64,000 nt of DNA, from the NCBI RefSeq assembly GCF_001571285.1, contig NZ_BCTM01000009.1, positions 62,001-126,000 of the forward strand, written 5' to 3'. The position numbers were made by a program, and so were the translations under genes. The notes under the pieces were generated by a model that saw only the letters and a program-made list of their open reading frames with translations, did no database searches and was not told the DNA's origin. Positions 35,070 through 45,594 of the stretch are shown here, piece after piece. The first letter of the stretch is position 1. Every line of letters begins with the position of its first letter. The DNA comes from Kluyvera cryocrescens NBRC 102467 (lineage in GTDB: Bacteria; Pseudomonadota; Gammaproteobacteria; Enterobacterales; Enterobacteriaceae).

Positions 35070-36019
35070 TGAGTCGTCCTCGTCGTCGCGGCCGTGATAT
35101 TCACGGCGTATTATTGCTGGACAAGCCGCAGGGCGCCTCCAGCAATGATGTCCTGCAGAAGGTTAAGCGTATTTATAATGCCAATCGCGCCGGCCATACC
35201 GGCGCGTTGGATCCGCTGGCAACCGGTATGCTGCCGATTTGCCTCGGCGAAGCCACCAAGTTTTCCCAATATCTTTTGGACTCCGACAAACGCTATCGGG
35301 TGATTGCGCGCCTAGGGCAGCGCACCGATACCTCGGATGCCGACGGGCAGATTGTGGAAGAACGTCCGGTGAACTTCAGTGATGCCCAGTTGGCTGACGC
35401 GCTTGAGAGTTTCCGTGGTGACACCCAACAGGTGCCATCCATGTACTCCGCGCTGAAGTATCAGGGTAAAAAGCTGTATGAGTATGCCCGCCAGGGGATT
35501 GATGTTCCGCGCGAAGCACGCCCGATTACCGTTTACGAACTGCTGTTTATTCGTCACGAAGGTAACGAGCTGGAGCTGGAAATTCACTGTTCGAAAGGCA
35601 CCTATATTCGTACCATCATTGACGATCTGGGTGAAAAGCTTGGCTGCGGCGCGCACGTGATTTTCCTGCGCCGTCTGGCAGTCAGCAAATATCCGGTCGA
35701 CCGCATGGTCACGCTGGAGCAACTGCACGAACTGGTTGAACAGGCCCATCGGCAGGGGATCCCCGCAGCAGATCTACTCGATCCGCTTTTAATGCCGATG
35801 GACAGTCCAGCTTCGGATTACCCGATCGTTAATCTTCCCCTGACTTCGTCGGTTTACTTTAAAAATGGTAATCCGGTACGGACGAGCGGCGCGCCGCTAG
35901 ACGGGCTGGTTCGCGTCACCGAAGGCGATGAAGGGAAATTCCTTGGCATGGGGGAAATTGATGATGAAGGTCGCGTGGCCCCACGCCGTCTGGTCGTCGA
36001 ATACCCCGAGTCAGCTTGA
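35069..36019 (+). CDS. truB: tRNA pseudouridine(55) synthase TruB
   Basis: This 316-residue enzyme makes pseudouridine 55 in the T loop of tRNAs and has an RNA-chaperone role. Catalytic Asp48 lies in [13 protein letters not shown]-terminal PUA domain follows from about residue 250. GGAGG precedes the ATG, which overlaps the rbfA stop. Confidence 0.98.
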   Translation: MSRPRRRGRDIHGVLLLDKPQGASSNDVLQKVKRIYNANRAGHTGALDPLATGMLPICLGEATKFSQYLLDSDKRYRVIARLGQRTDTSDADGQIVEERPVNFSDAQLADALESFRGDTQQVPSMYSALKYQGKKLYEYARQGIDVPREARPITVYELLFIRHEGNELELEIHCSKGTYIRTIIDDLGEKLGCGAHVIFLRRLAVSKYPVDRMVTLEQLHELVEQAHRQGIPAADLLDPLLMPMDSPASDYPIVNLPLTSSVYFKNGNPVRTSGAPLDGLVRVTEGDEGKFLGMGEIDDEGRVAPRRLVVEYPESA

Positions 36020-36028
36020 CTCTGTGGC

Positions 36029-36057
36029 TTGCGATAACAGAGCGCTGCGGGTAGAAT
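36029..36057 (+). promoter_or_regulatory. Sigma-70 promoter of rpsO
   Basis: TTGCGA (36029-36034) and TAGAAT (36052-36057) with a 17-base spacer; start near 36064, leaving a leader of about 100 bases in which E. coli S15 folds its repressive pseudoknot. Confidence 0.7.
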
Positions 36058-36120
36058 ATCGCGGCTTAACGTCCGTGTAATTGTTTAACAATTGACGAGC
36101 GTTATATCAGGGGCTGCTGA

Positions 36121-36435
<315 letters not shown>

Positions 36436-36455
36436 CTCTAGCGAGTTTCAGAAAG

Positions 36456-36479
36456 AGGGGCCTTTATGGCCCCTTTTTT
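36456..36479 (+). terminator. Rho-independent terminator after rpsO
   Basis: GGGGCC and GGCCCC pair around TTTAT and are followed by six Ts. E. coli has its t1 terminator here, which partly reads through into pnp. Confidence 0.88.
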
Positions 36480-36608
36480 CCACCAGATGACAGCAATTTT
36501 GAGAACACGTACCTGTAAAAAATCGGCCTGATGTTCAGGTAAAACCATCTCATTGAGACAAAATTGAGCTGGAATTACCAACACAGCAGTATTTTGAAAG
36601 ATAACAGG

Positions 36609-36614
36609 TATAAT
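36609..36614 (+). promoter_or_regulatory. Candidate -10 element of a pnp promoter
   Basis: A perfect TATAAT lies 169 bases before the pnp start, upstream of the leader hairpin. The -35 match is poor. Confidence 0.45.
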
Positions 36615-36652
36615 GTATTGTTGTTGTGCATATTCTTCATTGCAGAGGTTCG

Positions 36653-36705
36653 CGCGGCTAATGAGAGGCTTTACCCAGACCGGGTTAGGGTTGTCATTAG
36701 TCGCG
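36653..36705 (+). promoter_or_regulatory. pnp leader stem-loop (RNase III target)
   Basis: CGCGGCTAATGA (36653-36664) pairs with TCATTAGTCGCG (36694-36705) over 12 bp with one G-T pair. In E. coli RNase III cuts such a stem and PNPase then degrades the remaining duplex to repress its own translation. Confidence 0.75.
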
Positions 36706-36782
36706 AGGATGCAAAGAAGATCGGTTTCATTGGCAGGCGCACCACAGGGTGTTCCGCCGCATAATTAAGAAAGGATAGAATT

Positions 36783-38912
36783 TTGCTTAATCCGATCGTT
36801 CGTAAGTTCCAGTACGGCCAACACACCGTGACGCTGGAAACCGGCATGATGGCGCGTCAGGCGACCGCTGCCGTTATGGTTAGCATGGATGACACCGCGG
36901 TATTCGTGACCGTTGTCGGCCAGAAAAAAGCGAAACCAGGCCAGGACTTCTTCCCGCTGACCGTTAACTATCAGGAGCGTACTTACGCTGCTGGCCGTAT
37001 CCCAGGCAGCTTCTTCCGTCGTGAAGGCCGTCCAAGCGAAGGCGAAACCCTGATCGCGCGTCTGATTGACCGCCCGGTTCGTCCGCTGTTCCCGGAAGGC
37101 TTCGTGAACGAAGTTCAGGTTATCGCGACCGTTGTTTCCGTTAACCCACAGATCAACCCAGATATCGTTGCCATGATCGGTGCATCCGCTGCGCTGTCTC
37201 TGTCCGGTATTCCTTTCAACGGCCCAATCGGTGCTGCACGCGTAGGTTATATCAATGACCAGTACGTGCTGAACCCGACTCAGGACGAACTGAAAGAAAG
37301 CAAACTGAACCTGGTGGTTGCCGGTACCGAAGGTGCCGTGCTGATGGTTGAATCCGAAGCAGAACTGCTGAGCGAAGACCAGATGCTGGGTGCTGTCGTG
37401 TTTGGTCACGACCAGCAGCAGGTTGTTATCAAAGAAATCAACGAACTGGTGAAAGAAGCCGGTAAACCACGTTGGGACTGGCAGCCAGAAGCCGTCAACG
37501 AAGCGCTGAACGCGCGCGTTGCTGCGCTGGCAGAAGCGCGCCTGAGCGACGCTTACCGCATCACTGACAAACAAGAGCGCTATGCTCAGGTTGACGTGAT
37601 TAAGTCTGAAACCATCGCCACGCTGGTTGCAGAAGATGAATCCCTGGACGCGAACGAACTGGGTGAAATCCTGCACGCTATCGAGAAAAACGTTGTTCGT
37701 AGCCGCGTACTGGCAGGCGAGCCGCGTATCGATGGCCGCGAAAAAGACATGATCCGTGGTCTGGACGTGCGTACTGGCGTACTGCCGCGTACCCATGGTT
37801 CCGCACTGTTCACCCGTGGCGAAACTCAGGCGCTGGTTACCGCGACCCTGGGCACCACCCGTGATGCACAGAACCTCGACGAACTGATGGGCGAGCGTAC
37901 TGACAACTTCCTGTTCCACTACAACTTCCCTCCATACTGCGTCGGCGAAACCGGCATGGTAGGTTCTCCGAAGCGTCGTGAAATCGGTCACGGTCGTCTG
38001 GCAAAACGCGGCGTGCTGGCAGTGATGCCAGATCTGGAAAAATTCCCGTACACCGTTCGTGTGGTTTCTGAAATCACCGAATCTAACGGTTCTTCTTCCA
38101 TGGCTTCCGTGTGTGGTGCTTCCCTGGCGCTGATGGACGCAGGCGTGCCGATCAAAGCGGCCGTTGCGGGTATCGCGATGGGTCTGGTGAAAGAAGGCGA
38201 CAACTACGTTGTTCTGTCTGACATCCTGGGCGACGAAGACCACCTGGGCGATATGGACTTCAAAGTGGCGGGTTCCCGCGACGGTATCTCTGCGCTGCAG
38301 ATGGATATCAAAATTGAAGGTATCACCAAAGAGATCATGCAGGTTGCTCTGAACCAGGCTAAAGGTGCACGTCTGCACATCCTGGGCGTGATGGAACAGG
38401 CGATTAACGCGCCGCGCGGCGACATTTCTCAGTTCGCACCGCGTATCCACACCATTAAGATCAGCCCAGACAAGATCAAAGACGTTATCGGTAAAGGCGG
38501 TTCTGTTATCCGTGCGCTGACCGAAGAGACCGGCACCACCATCGAAATCGAAGATGACGGTACCGTGAAAATCGCAGCAACCGACGGTGAAAAAGCGAAA
38601 TACGCGATTCGCCGTATCGAAGAGATCACTGCAGAAATCGAAGTTGGCCGTATCTATAACGGTAAAGTGACCCGTATCGTTGACTTTGGCGCGTTCGTTG
38701 CCATCGGTGGCGGTAAGGAAGGTCTGGTTCACATCTCTCAGATCGCTGACAAACGCGTTGAGAAAGTGACCGACTATCTGCAGATGAATCAGGAAGTACC
38801 GGTTAAAGTCCTGGAAGTTGACCGTCAGGGCCGCGTACGTCTGAGCATCAAAGAAGCAACCGAGCAGTCCTCTGCCGCGCCGGAAGCTCCGGTAGCAGAA
38901 CAAGGCGAGTAA
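36783..38912 (+). CDS. pnp: Polyribonucleotide nucleotidyltransferase (PNPase)
   Basis: This 709-residue 3'-to-5' phosphorolytic exoribonuclease is part of the RNA degradosome. It has two RNase PH-like domains (about 1-210 and 310-545) separated by an alpha-helical domain, then KH ([17 protein letters not shown]) and S1 domains. The start codon is TTG, as in E. coli, with AAAGGA upstream. The C-terminal tail is two residues shorter than in E. coli. Confidence 0.98.
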   Translation: MLNPIVRKFQYGQHTVTLETGMMARQATAAVMVSMDDTAVFVTVVGQKKAKPGQDFFPLTVNYQERTYAAGRIPGSFFRREGRPSEGETLIARLIDRPVRPLFPEGFVNEVQVIATVVSVNPQINPDIVAMIGASAALSLSGIPFNGPIGAARVGYINDQYVLNPTQDELKESKLNLVVAGTEGAVLMVESEAELLSEDQMLGAVVFGHDQQQVVIKEINELVKEAGKPRWDWQPEAVNEALNARVAALAEARLSDAYRITDKQERYAQVDVIKSETIATLVAEDESLDANELGEILHAIEKNVVRSRVLAGEPRIDGREKDMIRGLDVRTGVLPRTHGSALFTRGETQALVTATLGTTRDAQNLDELMGERTDNFLFHYNFPPYCVGETGMVGSPKRREIGHGRLAKRGVLAVMPDLEKFPYTVRVVSEITESNGSSSMASVCGASLALMDAGVPIKAAVAGIAMGLVKEGDNYVVLSDILGDEDHLGDMDFKVAGSRDGISALQMDIKIEGITKEIMQVALNQAKGARLHILGVMEQAINAPRGDISQFAPRIHTIKISPDKIKDVIGKGGSVIRALTEETGTTIEIEDDGTVKIAATDGEKAKYAIRRIEEITAEIEVGRIYNGKVTRIVDFGAFVAIGGGKEGLVHISQIADKRVEKVTDYLQMNQEVPVKVLEVDRQGRVRLSIKEATEQSSAAPEAPVAEQGE

Positions 38913-38924
38913 GGTTTGCCTTTT

Positions 38925-38946
38925 GCCCTCCGCGCTTGCGGAGGGC
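38925..38946 (+). terminator. Hairpin after pnp, possible terminator
   Basis: GCCCTCCGC and GCGGAGGGC form a perfect 9-bp stem with loop GCTT, 12 bases after pnp; only ACATTT follows. Confidence 0.55.
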
Positions 38947-39023
38947 ACATTTAGCTGGCAGGATGCCTTGTTTGCAGGCGGGGGACAGGACGTTCATCCA
39001 ATTGTTGTCTTCGGGAGTGGGAA

Positions 39024-39908
39024 ATGAAGCCTTTTTTGCGCTGGTGTTTCGTTGCGACAGCACTCACGCTGGCAGGATGCAGCAACTCTGCCTGGCGTAA
39101 GAGTGAAGTCCTCGCGGTGCCATTGCAACCGACTTTACAGCAGGAAGTAATCCTGGCACGCATGGAACAAATACTTGCCAGTCGGGCTTTAACCGATGAC
39201 GAACGCGCACAGCTTTTATATGAGCGCGGAGTGTTGTATGATAGTCTTGGTTTGAGAGCACTAGCGCGTAACGATTTTTCGCAAGCGCTGGCTATCCGAC
39301 CTGATATGCCTGAAGTATTCAATTACTTAGGCATTTATTTAACGCAGGCAGGCAATTTTGATGCTGCCTATGAAGCGTTTGATTCTGTACTTGAGCTTGA
39401 TCCAACTTACAATTATGCGCACTTGAACCGCGGCATCGCGCTTTATTACGGTGGCCGTGCGAAGTTAGCGCAAGATGATCTGCTGGCGTTTTATCAAGAC
39501 GATCCCAATGATCCTTTCCGCAGCCTGTGGCTATATCTCGCTGAGCAGAAGCTCGATGAGAAGCAGGCCAAAGTCGCGTTGAAGCAACGCTTCGACAAAT
39601 CGGATAAAGAGCAATGGGGATGGAACATTGTCGAGTTCTACCTGGGCAACATTGACGAAAAAACGTTAATGGAACGCCTGAAGGCGGACGCAACGGATAA
39701 CACCTCGCTCGCTGAGCATCTCAGTGAAACCAACTTCTATTTAGGTAAGTACTACCTAAGTCTGGGGGACAAGGACAGCGCTGCGGCACTGTTCAAACTG
39801 GCGGTTGCCAACAACGTACACAACTACGTTGAGCACCGATACGCATTGTTGGAATTAGCGCTCTTGGGCCAGGAGCAAGACGACCTGGCAGAATCGGACC
39901 AGCAATAG
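39024..39908 (+). CDS. nlpI: Lipoprotein NlpI, peptidoglycan hydrolase adaptor
   Basis: This 294-residue outer-membrane lipoprotein has lipobox LAGC with Cys19. The mature part is made of TPR-like helical repeats (for example [19 protein letters not shown]). NlpI scaffolds peptidoglycan endopeptidases and directs Prc to degrade MepS. Length equals that of E. coli NlpI. It lies between pnp and deaD. Confidence 0.97.
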   Translation: MKPFLRWCFVATALTLAGCSNSAWRKSEVLAVPLQPTLQQEVILARMEQILASRALTDDERAQLLYERGVLYDSLGLRALARNDFSQALAIRPDMPEVFNYLGIYLTQAGNFDAAYEAFDSVLELDPTYNYAHLNRGIALYYGGRAKLAQDDLLAFYQDDPNDPFRSLWLYLAEQKLDEKQAKVALKQRFDKSDKEQWGWNIVEFYLGNIDEKTLMERLKADATDNTSLAEHLSETNFYLGKYYLSLGDKDSAAALFKLAVANNVHNYVEHRYALLELALLGQEQDDLAESDQQ

Positions 39909-40013
39909 CTGACGTACACATCAGCCCGTAATCACATTTGATTGCCATCACCTTCACGGGTGAGGGCGTTGTTGTTCGTTAATACATCTACTTTGAGCCG
40001 GTTCACACTTTTA

Positions 40014-40094
40014 ATGAAAATTACCGAAAATTTTCACGATGAGTTATGTAGACTGGCCGCCATTAATTTTGAGGCACACGTACTACATGGCTGA
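40014..40094 (+). CDS. yrbN: Small protein YrbN
   Basis: This 26-codon frame ([12 protein letters not shown]...HVLHG) matches the small E. coli protein YrbN, which is essential or polar in its effects there. It ends 8 bases inside deaD (deaD ATG at 40087), so its main role may be translational coupling of deaD. Function of the peptide itself is unknown. Conservation of both sequence and overlap supports it as real. Confidence 0.8.
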   Translation: MKITENFHDELCRLAAINFEAHVLHG

Positions 40095-42039
40095 ATTCGA
40101 AACCACTTTTGCAGATCTGGGGCTGAAGGCTCCTATCCTTGAAGCCCTTAACGATCTGGGTTACGAAAAACCATCTCCGATCCAGGCTGAGTGTATCCCA
40201 CACCTGCTGGGCGGCCGCGATGTTCTGGGTATGGCCCAGACCGGTAGCGGTAAAACCGCAGCGTTCTCTTTACCGCTGCTGAACAACCTTGATCCTGAGC
40301 TGAAAGCACCACAGATTCTGGTGCTGGCCCCGACCCGCGAACTGGCGGTTCAGGTGGCTGAAGCAATGACTGATTTCTCTAAACACATGCGCGGCGTGAA
40401 CGTGGTAGCCCTTTACGGCGGCCAGCGTTATGACGTGCAGTTACGCGCCCTGCGTCAAGGGCCACAGATTGTTGTCGGTACCCCAGGTCGTCTGCTTGAC
40501 CACCTGAAGCGCGGCACTCTGGATCTCTCTAAACTGAGCGGTCTGGTGCTGGACGAAGCTGACGAAATGCTGCGTATGGGCTTTATCGAAGACGTTGAAA
40601 CCATCATGGCCCAGATCCCAGAAGGTCATCAGACCGCTCTGTTCTCTGCAACCATGCCGGAAGCTATCCGTCGTATTACCCGTCGCTTTATGAAAGAGCC
40701 ACAGGAAGTACGCATTCAGTCTAGCGTGACAACCCGTCCGGACATCAGCCAGAGCTTCTGGTCTGTCTACGGCATGCGTAAAAACGAAGCGCTGGTACGT
40801 TTCCTGGAAGCGGAAGATTTTGATGCGGCGATTATCTTCGTCCGTACCAAAAACGCGACTCTGGAAGTGGCTGAAGCACTGGAACGTAGCGGCTATAACA
40901 GCGCCGCGCTGAACGGTGACATGAACCAGTCCCTGCGTGAGCAGACTTTGGAACGTCTGAAAGACGGTCGTCTGGACATCCTGATTGCAACCGACGTTGC
41001 GGCACGTGGCCTGGACGTTGAACGTATTAGCCTGGTGGTTAACTACGACATCCCGATGGACTCCGAGTCTTACGTTCACCGTATTGGTCGTACCGGCCGT
41101 GCGGGTCGTGCTGGCCGTGCGCTGCTGTTCGTTGAGAACCGTGAGCGTCGTCTGCTGCGCAACATTGAACGCACCATGAAGCTGTCCATTCCAGAAGTTG
41201 AGCTGCCAAACGCAGATCTGCTGGGCAAACGCCGTCTGGAAAAATTCGCCGCGAAAGTACAGCAGCAGCTGGAAAGCAGCGATCTGGATCTGTACCGTGG
41301 TCTGCTGGCTAAAATCCAGCCAACGACTGAAGGCGAAGAGCTGGACGTTGAAACGCTGGCCGCGGCTCTGCTGAAAATGGCACAGGGCGAACGTTCTCTG
41401 ATCGTTCCACCAGATGCGCCAATGCGTCCTAAGCGTGAGTTCCGCGAGCGTGACGACCGTTTCGAACGTCGTGACCGTAACGACCGTGGTCCACGCGATC
41501 GTAACGACCGTGGCGGCGAAGATCGTCCTAAACGTGAGCGTCGTGACGTTGGCGATATGGAACTGTACCGTATTGAAGTTGGCCGTGATGACGGTGTTGA
41601 AGTTCGTCATATCGTTGGCGCTATCGCGAACGAAGGTGATATCAGCAGCCGTTACATCGGTAACATCAAACTGTTCGGTACGCACTCGACTATCGAACTG
41701 CCAAAAGGCATGCCGGGAGAAGTACTGCAGCACTTTACTCGCACTCGCATCCTGAACAAGCCGATGAACATGCAGCTGATGGGCGATGCTCAGCCTCGTC
41801 CTGACCGTGGTGGTCGCGGTGGCGAACGTCGCGAAGGCGGTCGTGCATTCGGTGGCGAACGTCGTGAAGGCGGCCGCGGTTTCGGTGGTGAGCGTCGTGA
41901 AGGCGGCCGTGGCGATGGTCGTCGCTTCAGCGGCGAGCGCCGTGACGGTGGTAACCGTGCGCCGCGCCGTGATGATGCTGGTGCAGCACCACGTCGTGAT
42001 GACTCTACCGGTCGTCGTCGCTTCGGCGGTGACGCATAA
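40087..42039 (+). CDS. deaD: ATP-dependent RNA helicase DeaD (CsdA)
   Basis: This 650-residue DEAD-box helicase acts in 50S assembly and mRNA decay in the cold. Motifs: AQTGSGKT (I), [15 protein letters not shown] (II), SATMP (III), [11 protein letters not shown] (VI), then an RNA-binding domain. The C-terminal tail is Arg/Gly-rich with about three tandem copies of an 11-residue unit (GGERREGGR-x-F), and the protein is about 20 residues longer than E. coli DeaD. ATG at 40087 gives [13 protein letters not shown]. Confidence 0.97.
   Translation: MAEFETTFADLGLKAPILEALNDLGYEKPSPIQAECIPHLLGGRDVLGMAQTGSGKTAAFSLPLLNNLDPELKAPQILVLAPTRELAVQVAEAMTDFSKHMRGVNVVALYGGQRYDVQLRALRQGPQIVVGTPGRLLDHLKRGTLDLSKLSGLVLDEADEMLRMGFIEDVETIMAQIPEGHQTALFSATMPEAIRRITRRFMKEPQEVRIQSSVTTRPDISQSFWSVYGMRKNEALVRFLEAEDFDAAIIFVRTKNATLEVAEALERSGYNSAALNGDMNQSLREQTLERLKDGRLDILIATDVAARGLDVERISLVVNYDIPMDSESYVHRIGRTGRAGRAGRALLFVENRERRLLRNIERTMKLSIPEVELPNADLLGKRRLEKFAAKVQQQLESSDLDLYRGLLAKIQPTTEGEELDVETLAAALLKMAQGERSLIVPPDAPMRPKREFRERDDRFERRDRNDRGPRDRNDRGGEDRPKRERRDVGDMELYRIEVGRDDGVEVRHIVGAIANEGDISSRYIGNIKLFGTHSTIELPKGMPGEVLQHFTRTRILNKPMNMQLMGDAQPRPDRGGRGGERREGGRAFGGERREGGRGFGGERREGGRGDGRRFSGERRDGGNRAPRRDDAGAAPRRDDSTGRRRFGGDA
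41818..41955 (+). repeat. Tandem 33-base repeats in the deaD tail
   Basis: Three near-perfect units of 33 bases, each encoding GGERREGGR plus two residues, followed by a degenerate copy. Such repeats can expand or contract by slippage. Confidence 0.8.
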
Positions 42040-42073
42040 GCCTCACGGTTTATTAGCGTAAAGTAAACGATAC

Positions 42074-42104
42074 AGCCCCGATCATTATGATTGGGGCTTT
42101 TTTT
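42074..42104 (+). terminator. Rho-independent terminator after deaD
   Basis: AGCCCCGATCA and TGATTGGGGCT pair around TTA and are followed by seven Ts. Confidence 0.92.
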
Positions 42105-42112
42105 ATTTCTTT

Positions 42113-42149
42113 TGTACTCATGTACTGGTACAGTGCGACACATTAAAAT
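42113..42149 (+). promoter_or_regulatory. mtr promoter with TrpR-operator-like sequence
   Basis: TGTACT (42121-42126) and TAAAAT (42144-42149) are spaced by 17 bases. The sequence GTACTCATGTACTGGTACAG overlaps the -35 region and carries repeated GTACT elements like the trp operator; E. coli mtr is repressed by TrpR-tryptophan. Confidence 0.5.
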
Positions 42150-42184
42150 GCAGTAGCAAAATAATACACTGGAGAAAAGGCTGT

Positions 42185-43429
42185 ATGGCGACACTAACCA
42201 CCACCCAAACGTCACCTTCGCTGCTTGGCGGCGTGGTGATCATCGGCGGCACAATCATTGGTGCGGGGATGTTTTCCCTGCCGGTGGTAATGTCCGGTGC
42301 GTGGTTCTTCTGGTCGATGGCTGCGCTGGTGTTTACCTGGTTCTGTATGTTGCATTCGGGGCTGATGATCCTTGAAGCCAACCTCAACTACCGTATTGGT
42401 TCGAGCTTCGACACCATCACCAAAGATCTGCTGGGCAAGGGCTGGAACGTGATTAACGGTATATCCATCGCCTTTGTGCTCTACATCCTGACCTATGCCT
42501 ATATTTCGGCCAGCGGCTCGATTCTGCACCATACTTTTGCCGAAATGTCGCTGAACGTTCCGGCACGTGCCGCGGGCTTTAGCTTTGCGCTGCTGGTGGC
42601 GTTTGTGGTGTGGTTAAGTACTAAAGCGGTAAGCCGCATGACGGCTATCGTTCTCGGCGCGAAGGTCATTACGTTCTTCCTGACCTTCGGCAGCCTGATG
42701 GGGCACGTTACGCCGACAACGCTGTTTAACGTTGCTGAGAGCAATGCCTCGTATACGCCTTACCTGCTGATGACCCTGCCGTTCTGTCTGGCGTCTTTTG
42801 GCTATCACGGTAACGTGCCGAGCCTGATGAAATACTACGGCAAAGATCCGCGAACCATCGTGAAATGCTTGGTTTACGGCACGCTGCTGGCGCTGGTGCT
42901 CTACACCGTATGGTTACTGGGAACGATGGGCAATATTCCGCGGCCTGAGTTTATTGGCATTGCGCAGAAGGGTGGCAATATTGATGTGCTGGTACAGGCG
43001 CTGAGCGGCGTGCTCAATAGCCGTAGCCTGGACTTGCTGCTGGTGGTGTTCTCTAACTTTGCGGTCGCGAGTTCGTTCCTCGGCGTGACGTTGGGCCTGT
43101 TTGATTACCTGGCTGACCTGTTTGGCTTTGATGACTCCGCGCTGGGGCGTTTTAAAACCGCACTTCTGACCTTCCTGCCGCCGATTATTGGTGGCCTGCT
43201 GTGGCCGAACGGTTTCCTGTACGCCATTGGCTATGCAGGCCTTGCGGCGACTATCTGGGCGGCGATTGTTCCGGCGCTGCTGGCGCGTAAATCCCGTAAG
43301 CGCTTTGGTAGCCCAAAATTCCGCGTCTGGGGAGGGAAGCCGATGATTGCGTTAGTGCTGGTGTTTGGTGTGGGCAACGCGCTGGTACATATTCTGTCGA
43401 GCTTTAATCTGCTGCCGGTTTATCAATAA
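42185..43429 (+). CDS. mtr: Tryptophan-specific transporter Mtr
   Basis: This 414-residue inner-membrane permease belongs to the aromatic amino acid HAAAP family and imports tryptophan and indole with protons. The first helix carries [20 protein letters not shown], the substrate-site signature. About eleven hydrophobic helices can be traced. Length equals that of E. coli Mtr. GAGAAAAGG precedes the ATG. Confidence 0.96.
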   Translation: MATLTTTQTSPSLLGGVVIIGGTIIGAGMFSLPVVMSGAWFFWSMAALVFTWFCMLHSGLMILEANLNYRIGSSFDTITKDLLGKGWNVINGISIAFVLYILTYAYISASGSILHHTFAEMSLNVPARAAGFSFALLVAFVVWLSTKAVSRMTAIVLGAKVITFFLTFGSLMGHVTPTTLFNVAESNASYTPYLLMTLPFCLASFGYHGNVPSLMKYYGKDPRTIVKCLVYGTLLALVLYTVWLLGTMGNIPRPEFIGIAQKGGNIDVLVQALSGVLNSRSLDLLLVVFSNFAVASSFLGVTLGLFDYLADLFGFDDSALGRFKTALLTFLPPIIGGLLWPNGFLYAIGYAGLAATIWAAIVPALLARKSRKRFGSPKFRVWGGKPMIALVLVFGVGNALVHILSSFNLLPVYQ

Positions 43430-43458
43430 GCGGCCGTACCCGGACAGACACAACAGAC

Positions 43459-43490
43459 AGGCCGGATAAGATGTCACCCTTATCCGGCCT
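43459..43490. repeat. REP-like palindrome after mtr
   Basis: AGGCCGGATAAG pairs perfectly with CTTATCCGGCCT over 12 bp. The arms are those of REP elements. It lies between convergent mtr and yhbW. Confidence 0.7.
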
Positions 43491-43491
43491 G

Positions 43492-43522
43492 AAAAAAGCG
43501 CTATCCCAACAGCGCTTTTTTT
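43492..43522. terminator. Bidirectional terminator between mtr and yhbW
   Basis: AAAAAAGCGCT and AGCGCTTTTTT pair around an eight-base loop; the loop contains the yhbW stop codon. Confidence 0.75.
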
Positions 43523-44508
43523 ACATCCATCGCCAAGTCAAACGAATGCAAACGTGCCTGATGGTCAAAGATCTGGCCGTTGACCATAATCTCATCCGCC
43601 TGGGTTTCACGCAGCACCGATTCCAGACCATGACGAACTTTCTCTTTATCGCCAACCAGCGACATGCCTAACGCCTGATCGACGCCATATTTCTCCGACG
43701 GCGACCAGAACTTGCTCATATCTTCAATCGGTGGCGGCAGCTGCCCGGTTTCACCACGGCGCAGTTTAGTGAACGCCTGCTGCATGGAGGTGAAGAGGAA
43801 TTCCGCATCGCGGTTACTGTCGGCGGCGATAATATTGATGCACACCATGGCGTACGGTTTTTCCAGGCGCGCCGACGGCTTGAAGTGGGTCCGATAGAGA
43901 TGCAGCGCCTGGAACAGCATGTCCGGGGCGAAATGTGAAGCGAAGGCAAACGGTAGCCCAAGCTGCGCCGCCAGCTGCGCACCGTAAAGGCTTGAACCCA
44001 GCAGCCATACCGGGATTTTTTCGCCGTAGCCCGGTACCGGACGCACCTGTGGGTTTGGATCGCGGGCGTCGAACCAATCGACCAGTTCCGCCACGTCGCG
44101 TGGGAAGTTATCAATATCGCCCCCCATATGACGGCGCAGCGCGCGCATCGTTGGCTGATCGCTGCCCGGCGCGCGCCCAAGGCCGAGATCGATGCGTCCT
44201 GGGTAGAGCGTATTCAACGTACCGAACTGTTCGGCAATCACCAGCGGTGAGTGGTTTGGCAGCATTACGCCGCCCGATCCCAGGTGCAGTGTGGTGGTAT
44301 TGGCTGCCAGATAGCCAATCAATACCGACGTAGCCGCGCTGGCGATGCCGGTCATGTTGTGGTGTTCAGCCAGCCAGTAGCGATGGTAGCCGCGCTTTTC
44401 AGCGAGCCTGGCAAGGTCGAGTGAATGGGAGAAGGCTTCCCGTGCGGAGGAACCTTGAGGGATCGGTGCGAGGTCGAGCACCGAATATGAAACGTTTTTG
44501 TCAGTCAT
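43501..44508 (-). CDS. yhbW: Luciferase-like monooxygenase family protein YhbW
   Basis: This 335-residue TIM-barrel protein belongs to the bacterial luciferase-like, flavin-dependent monooxygenase superfamily. Motifs include YWLAEHHNM near residue 44 and [13 protein letters not shown], which line the flavin site. The E. coli protein has the same length; its substrate is unknown. It converges on mtr. Confidence 0.93.
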   Translation of the reverse strand: MTDKNVSYSVLDLAPIPQGSSAREAFSHSLDLARLAEKRGYHRYWLAEHHNMTGIASAATSVLIGYLAANTTTLHLGSGGVMLPNHSPLVIAEQFGTLNTLYPGRIDLGLGRAPGSDQPTMRALRRHMGGDIDNFPRDVAELVDWFDARDPNPQVRPVPGYGEKIPVWLLGSSLYGAQLAAQLGLPFAFASHFAPDMLFQALHLYRTHFKPSARLEKPYAMVCINIIAADSNRDAEFLFTSMQQAFTKLRRGETGQLPPPIEDMSKFWSPSEKYGVDQALGMSLVGDKEKVRHGLESVLRETQADEIMVNGQIFDHQARLHSFDLAMDVKKALLG

Positions 44509-44707
44509 AAAGGCTCACTTTGCTACAGCATATACACGTTATCTTTCAGGCTAGCCCACTATTCGCGGTGAAAAACCTGAATGATTCCGTGCATAGTCAT
44601 CAGATTGAAGGTCTTCATCCAGCCGGGGGATGCCCGGCCAGAAAAGCTGCATCTTTAATAATGCATTAAAATTTGATGACTGTTGTTAACAAAGTGAGCG
44701 GTTTTTA

Positions 44708-45586
44708 TCAGGCCTGCAGTTCCAGCCCGGCCAGTCGTTTCCAGTAACCGTTACAATCACTGTTGGCGGTCAACGGCAGCGGTGCGGCGCCATTTTCGTT
44801 GGCGCGGAAGGCGTCGAGCATGGCGAAGGTTTCATGACCCATCGGTGACAGACGGACCATATCAACCAGGCCGTGCATTGACGTCAGCTCATTGCCCAGG
44901 TTATAGACGTAACCGCTCATGGTCTGGATACCGTTAAGCACGAACACCTGTTGGTTTTCCTGTGACAGCATGCTGCGCCCGGTAGGGTACTTGATGCAGC
45001 AGGTCTCGCATTCATCTTTGGGTTTGTCTTCGGAACGGGCGGTAAAACAGCGGGCAGAATAGGCGAGCGGTAGATGGCCATAGCTCAGCACTTCCACTTC
45101 AAACTTATCGCGAATACCCAGTTCTGCACATTGATTGAGCAGGTTGACCAGCCAGTCGCGCGACAGCTCAACCGGCATGCACCAGCGCATCATGCCCTGT
45201 TTTTGCAGCAGGCGCAGGGTGACGGCGTTGTAGCAGTTCAACGCATGACCGGCAACAAACGGCAGCTTGCGGTCGGCGCACAGATTCACCACGCCGAGAT
45301 CGCTGGCTTCTACCAGGAAATCACCGTTTTCGACATAGCGCTTGAGCTCACCCAGCTCGGATGACGCCTGAACCAGAGCGAGGGTCGAGAGCACCACCTG
45401 CTTGCCGCTGCCGGCGAGAGTTTTCGCCATATCCAGCCAGTCGCCGACTTTAGTGGCGCGACGCTTGCTGCATACCGCTTCGCCCAGATAAATGGTATCG
45501 GCGCTGCTGGCGGCGGCCTGCTGGTAAAAATCTTCCAGCGTCTCTTTTGGCCAGTAGTAAAGCACTGGCCCTAATGAATATTTCAT
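44708..45586 (-). CDS. ubiV: O2-independent ubiquinone hydroxylation protein UbiV
   Basis: This 292-residue U32-peptidase-like protein pairs with UbiU to hydroxylate the ubiquinone ring without O2, using prephenate as donor in E. coli. It carries a 4Fe-4S cluster; the likely ligands are Cys39 (AVCSKRR) and the CysxnCysxxCys group in ARCFTARS ... DECETCC. ATG at 45586 has AGGAA upstream and lies 8 bases after ubiU stops. Confidence 0.95.
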   Translation of the reverse strand: MKYSLGPVLYYWPKETLEDFYQQAAASSADTIYLGEAVCSKRRATKVGDWLDMAKTLAGSGKQVVLSTLALVQASSELGELKRYVENGDFLVEASDLGVVNLCADRKLPFVAGHALNCYNAVTLRLLQKQGMMRWCMPVELSRDWLVNLLNQCAELGIRDKFEVEVLSYGHLPLAYSARCFTARSEDKPKDECETCCIKYPTGRSMLSQENQQVFVLNGIQTMSGYVYNLGNELTSMHGLVDMVRLSPMGHETFAMLDAFRANENGAAPLPLTANSDCNGYWKRLAGLELQA

Positions 45587-45594
45587 TGCTGTTC

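Larger units (their letters stand above)
36436..36782 (+). other. rpsO-pnp intergenic region and pnp leader
   Basis: This 347-base stretch holds the rpsO terminator, a pnp promoter and the pnp leader hairpin, each listed separately. An open frame at 36564-36764 crosses the hairpin but has no supporting signal and is not called. Confidence 0.75.

Noticed and set aside
36564-36764. 66-codon frame in the pnp leader
   Set aside because: It crosses the RNase III hairpin and promoter; non-ATG-like start context and no family resemblance.
36765-38948. 727-residue open frame antisense to pnp
   Set aside because: It is the mirror of a highly expressed core gene with strong codon bias. The translation is rich in Phe, His, Asn and Gln without any recognisable domain, and it spans the whole pnp gene.
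40441-41733. 430-residue frame antisense to deaD
   Set aside because: Low-complexity Thr/Phe/Gln/Val translation produced by the codon bias of deaD.
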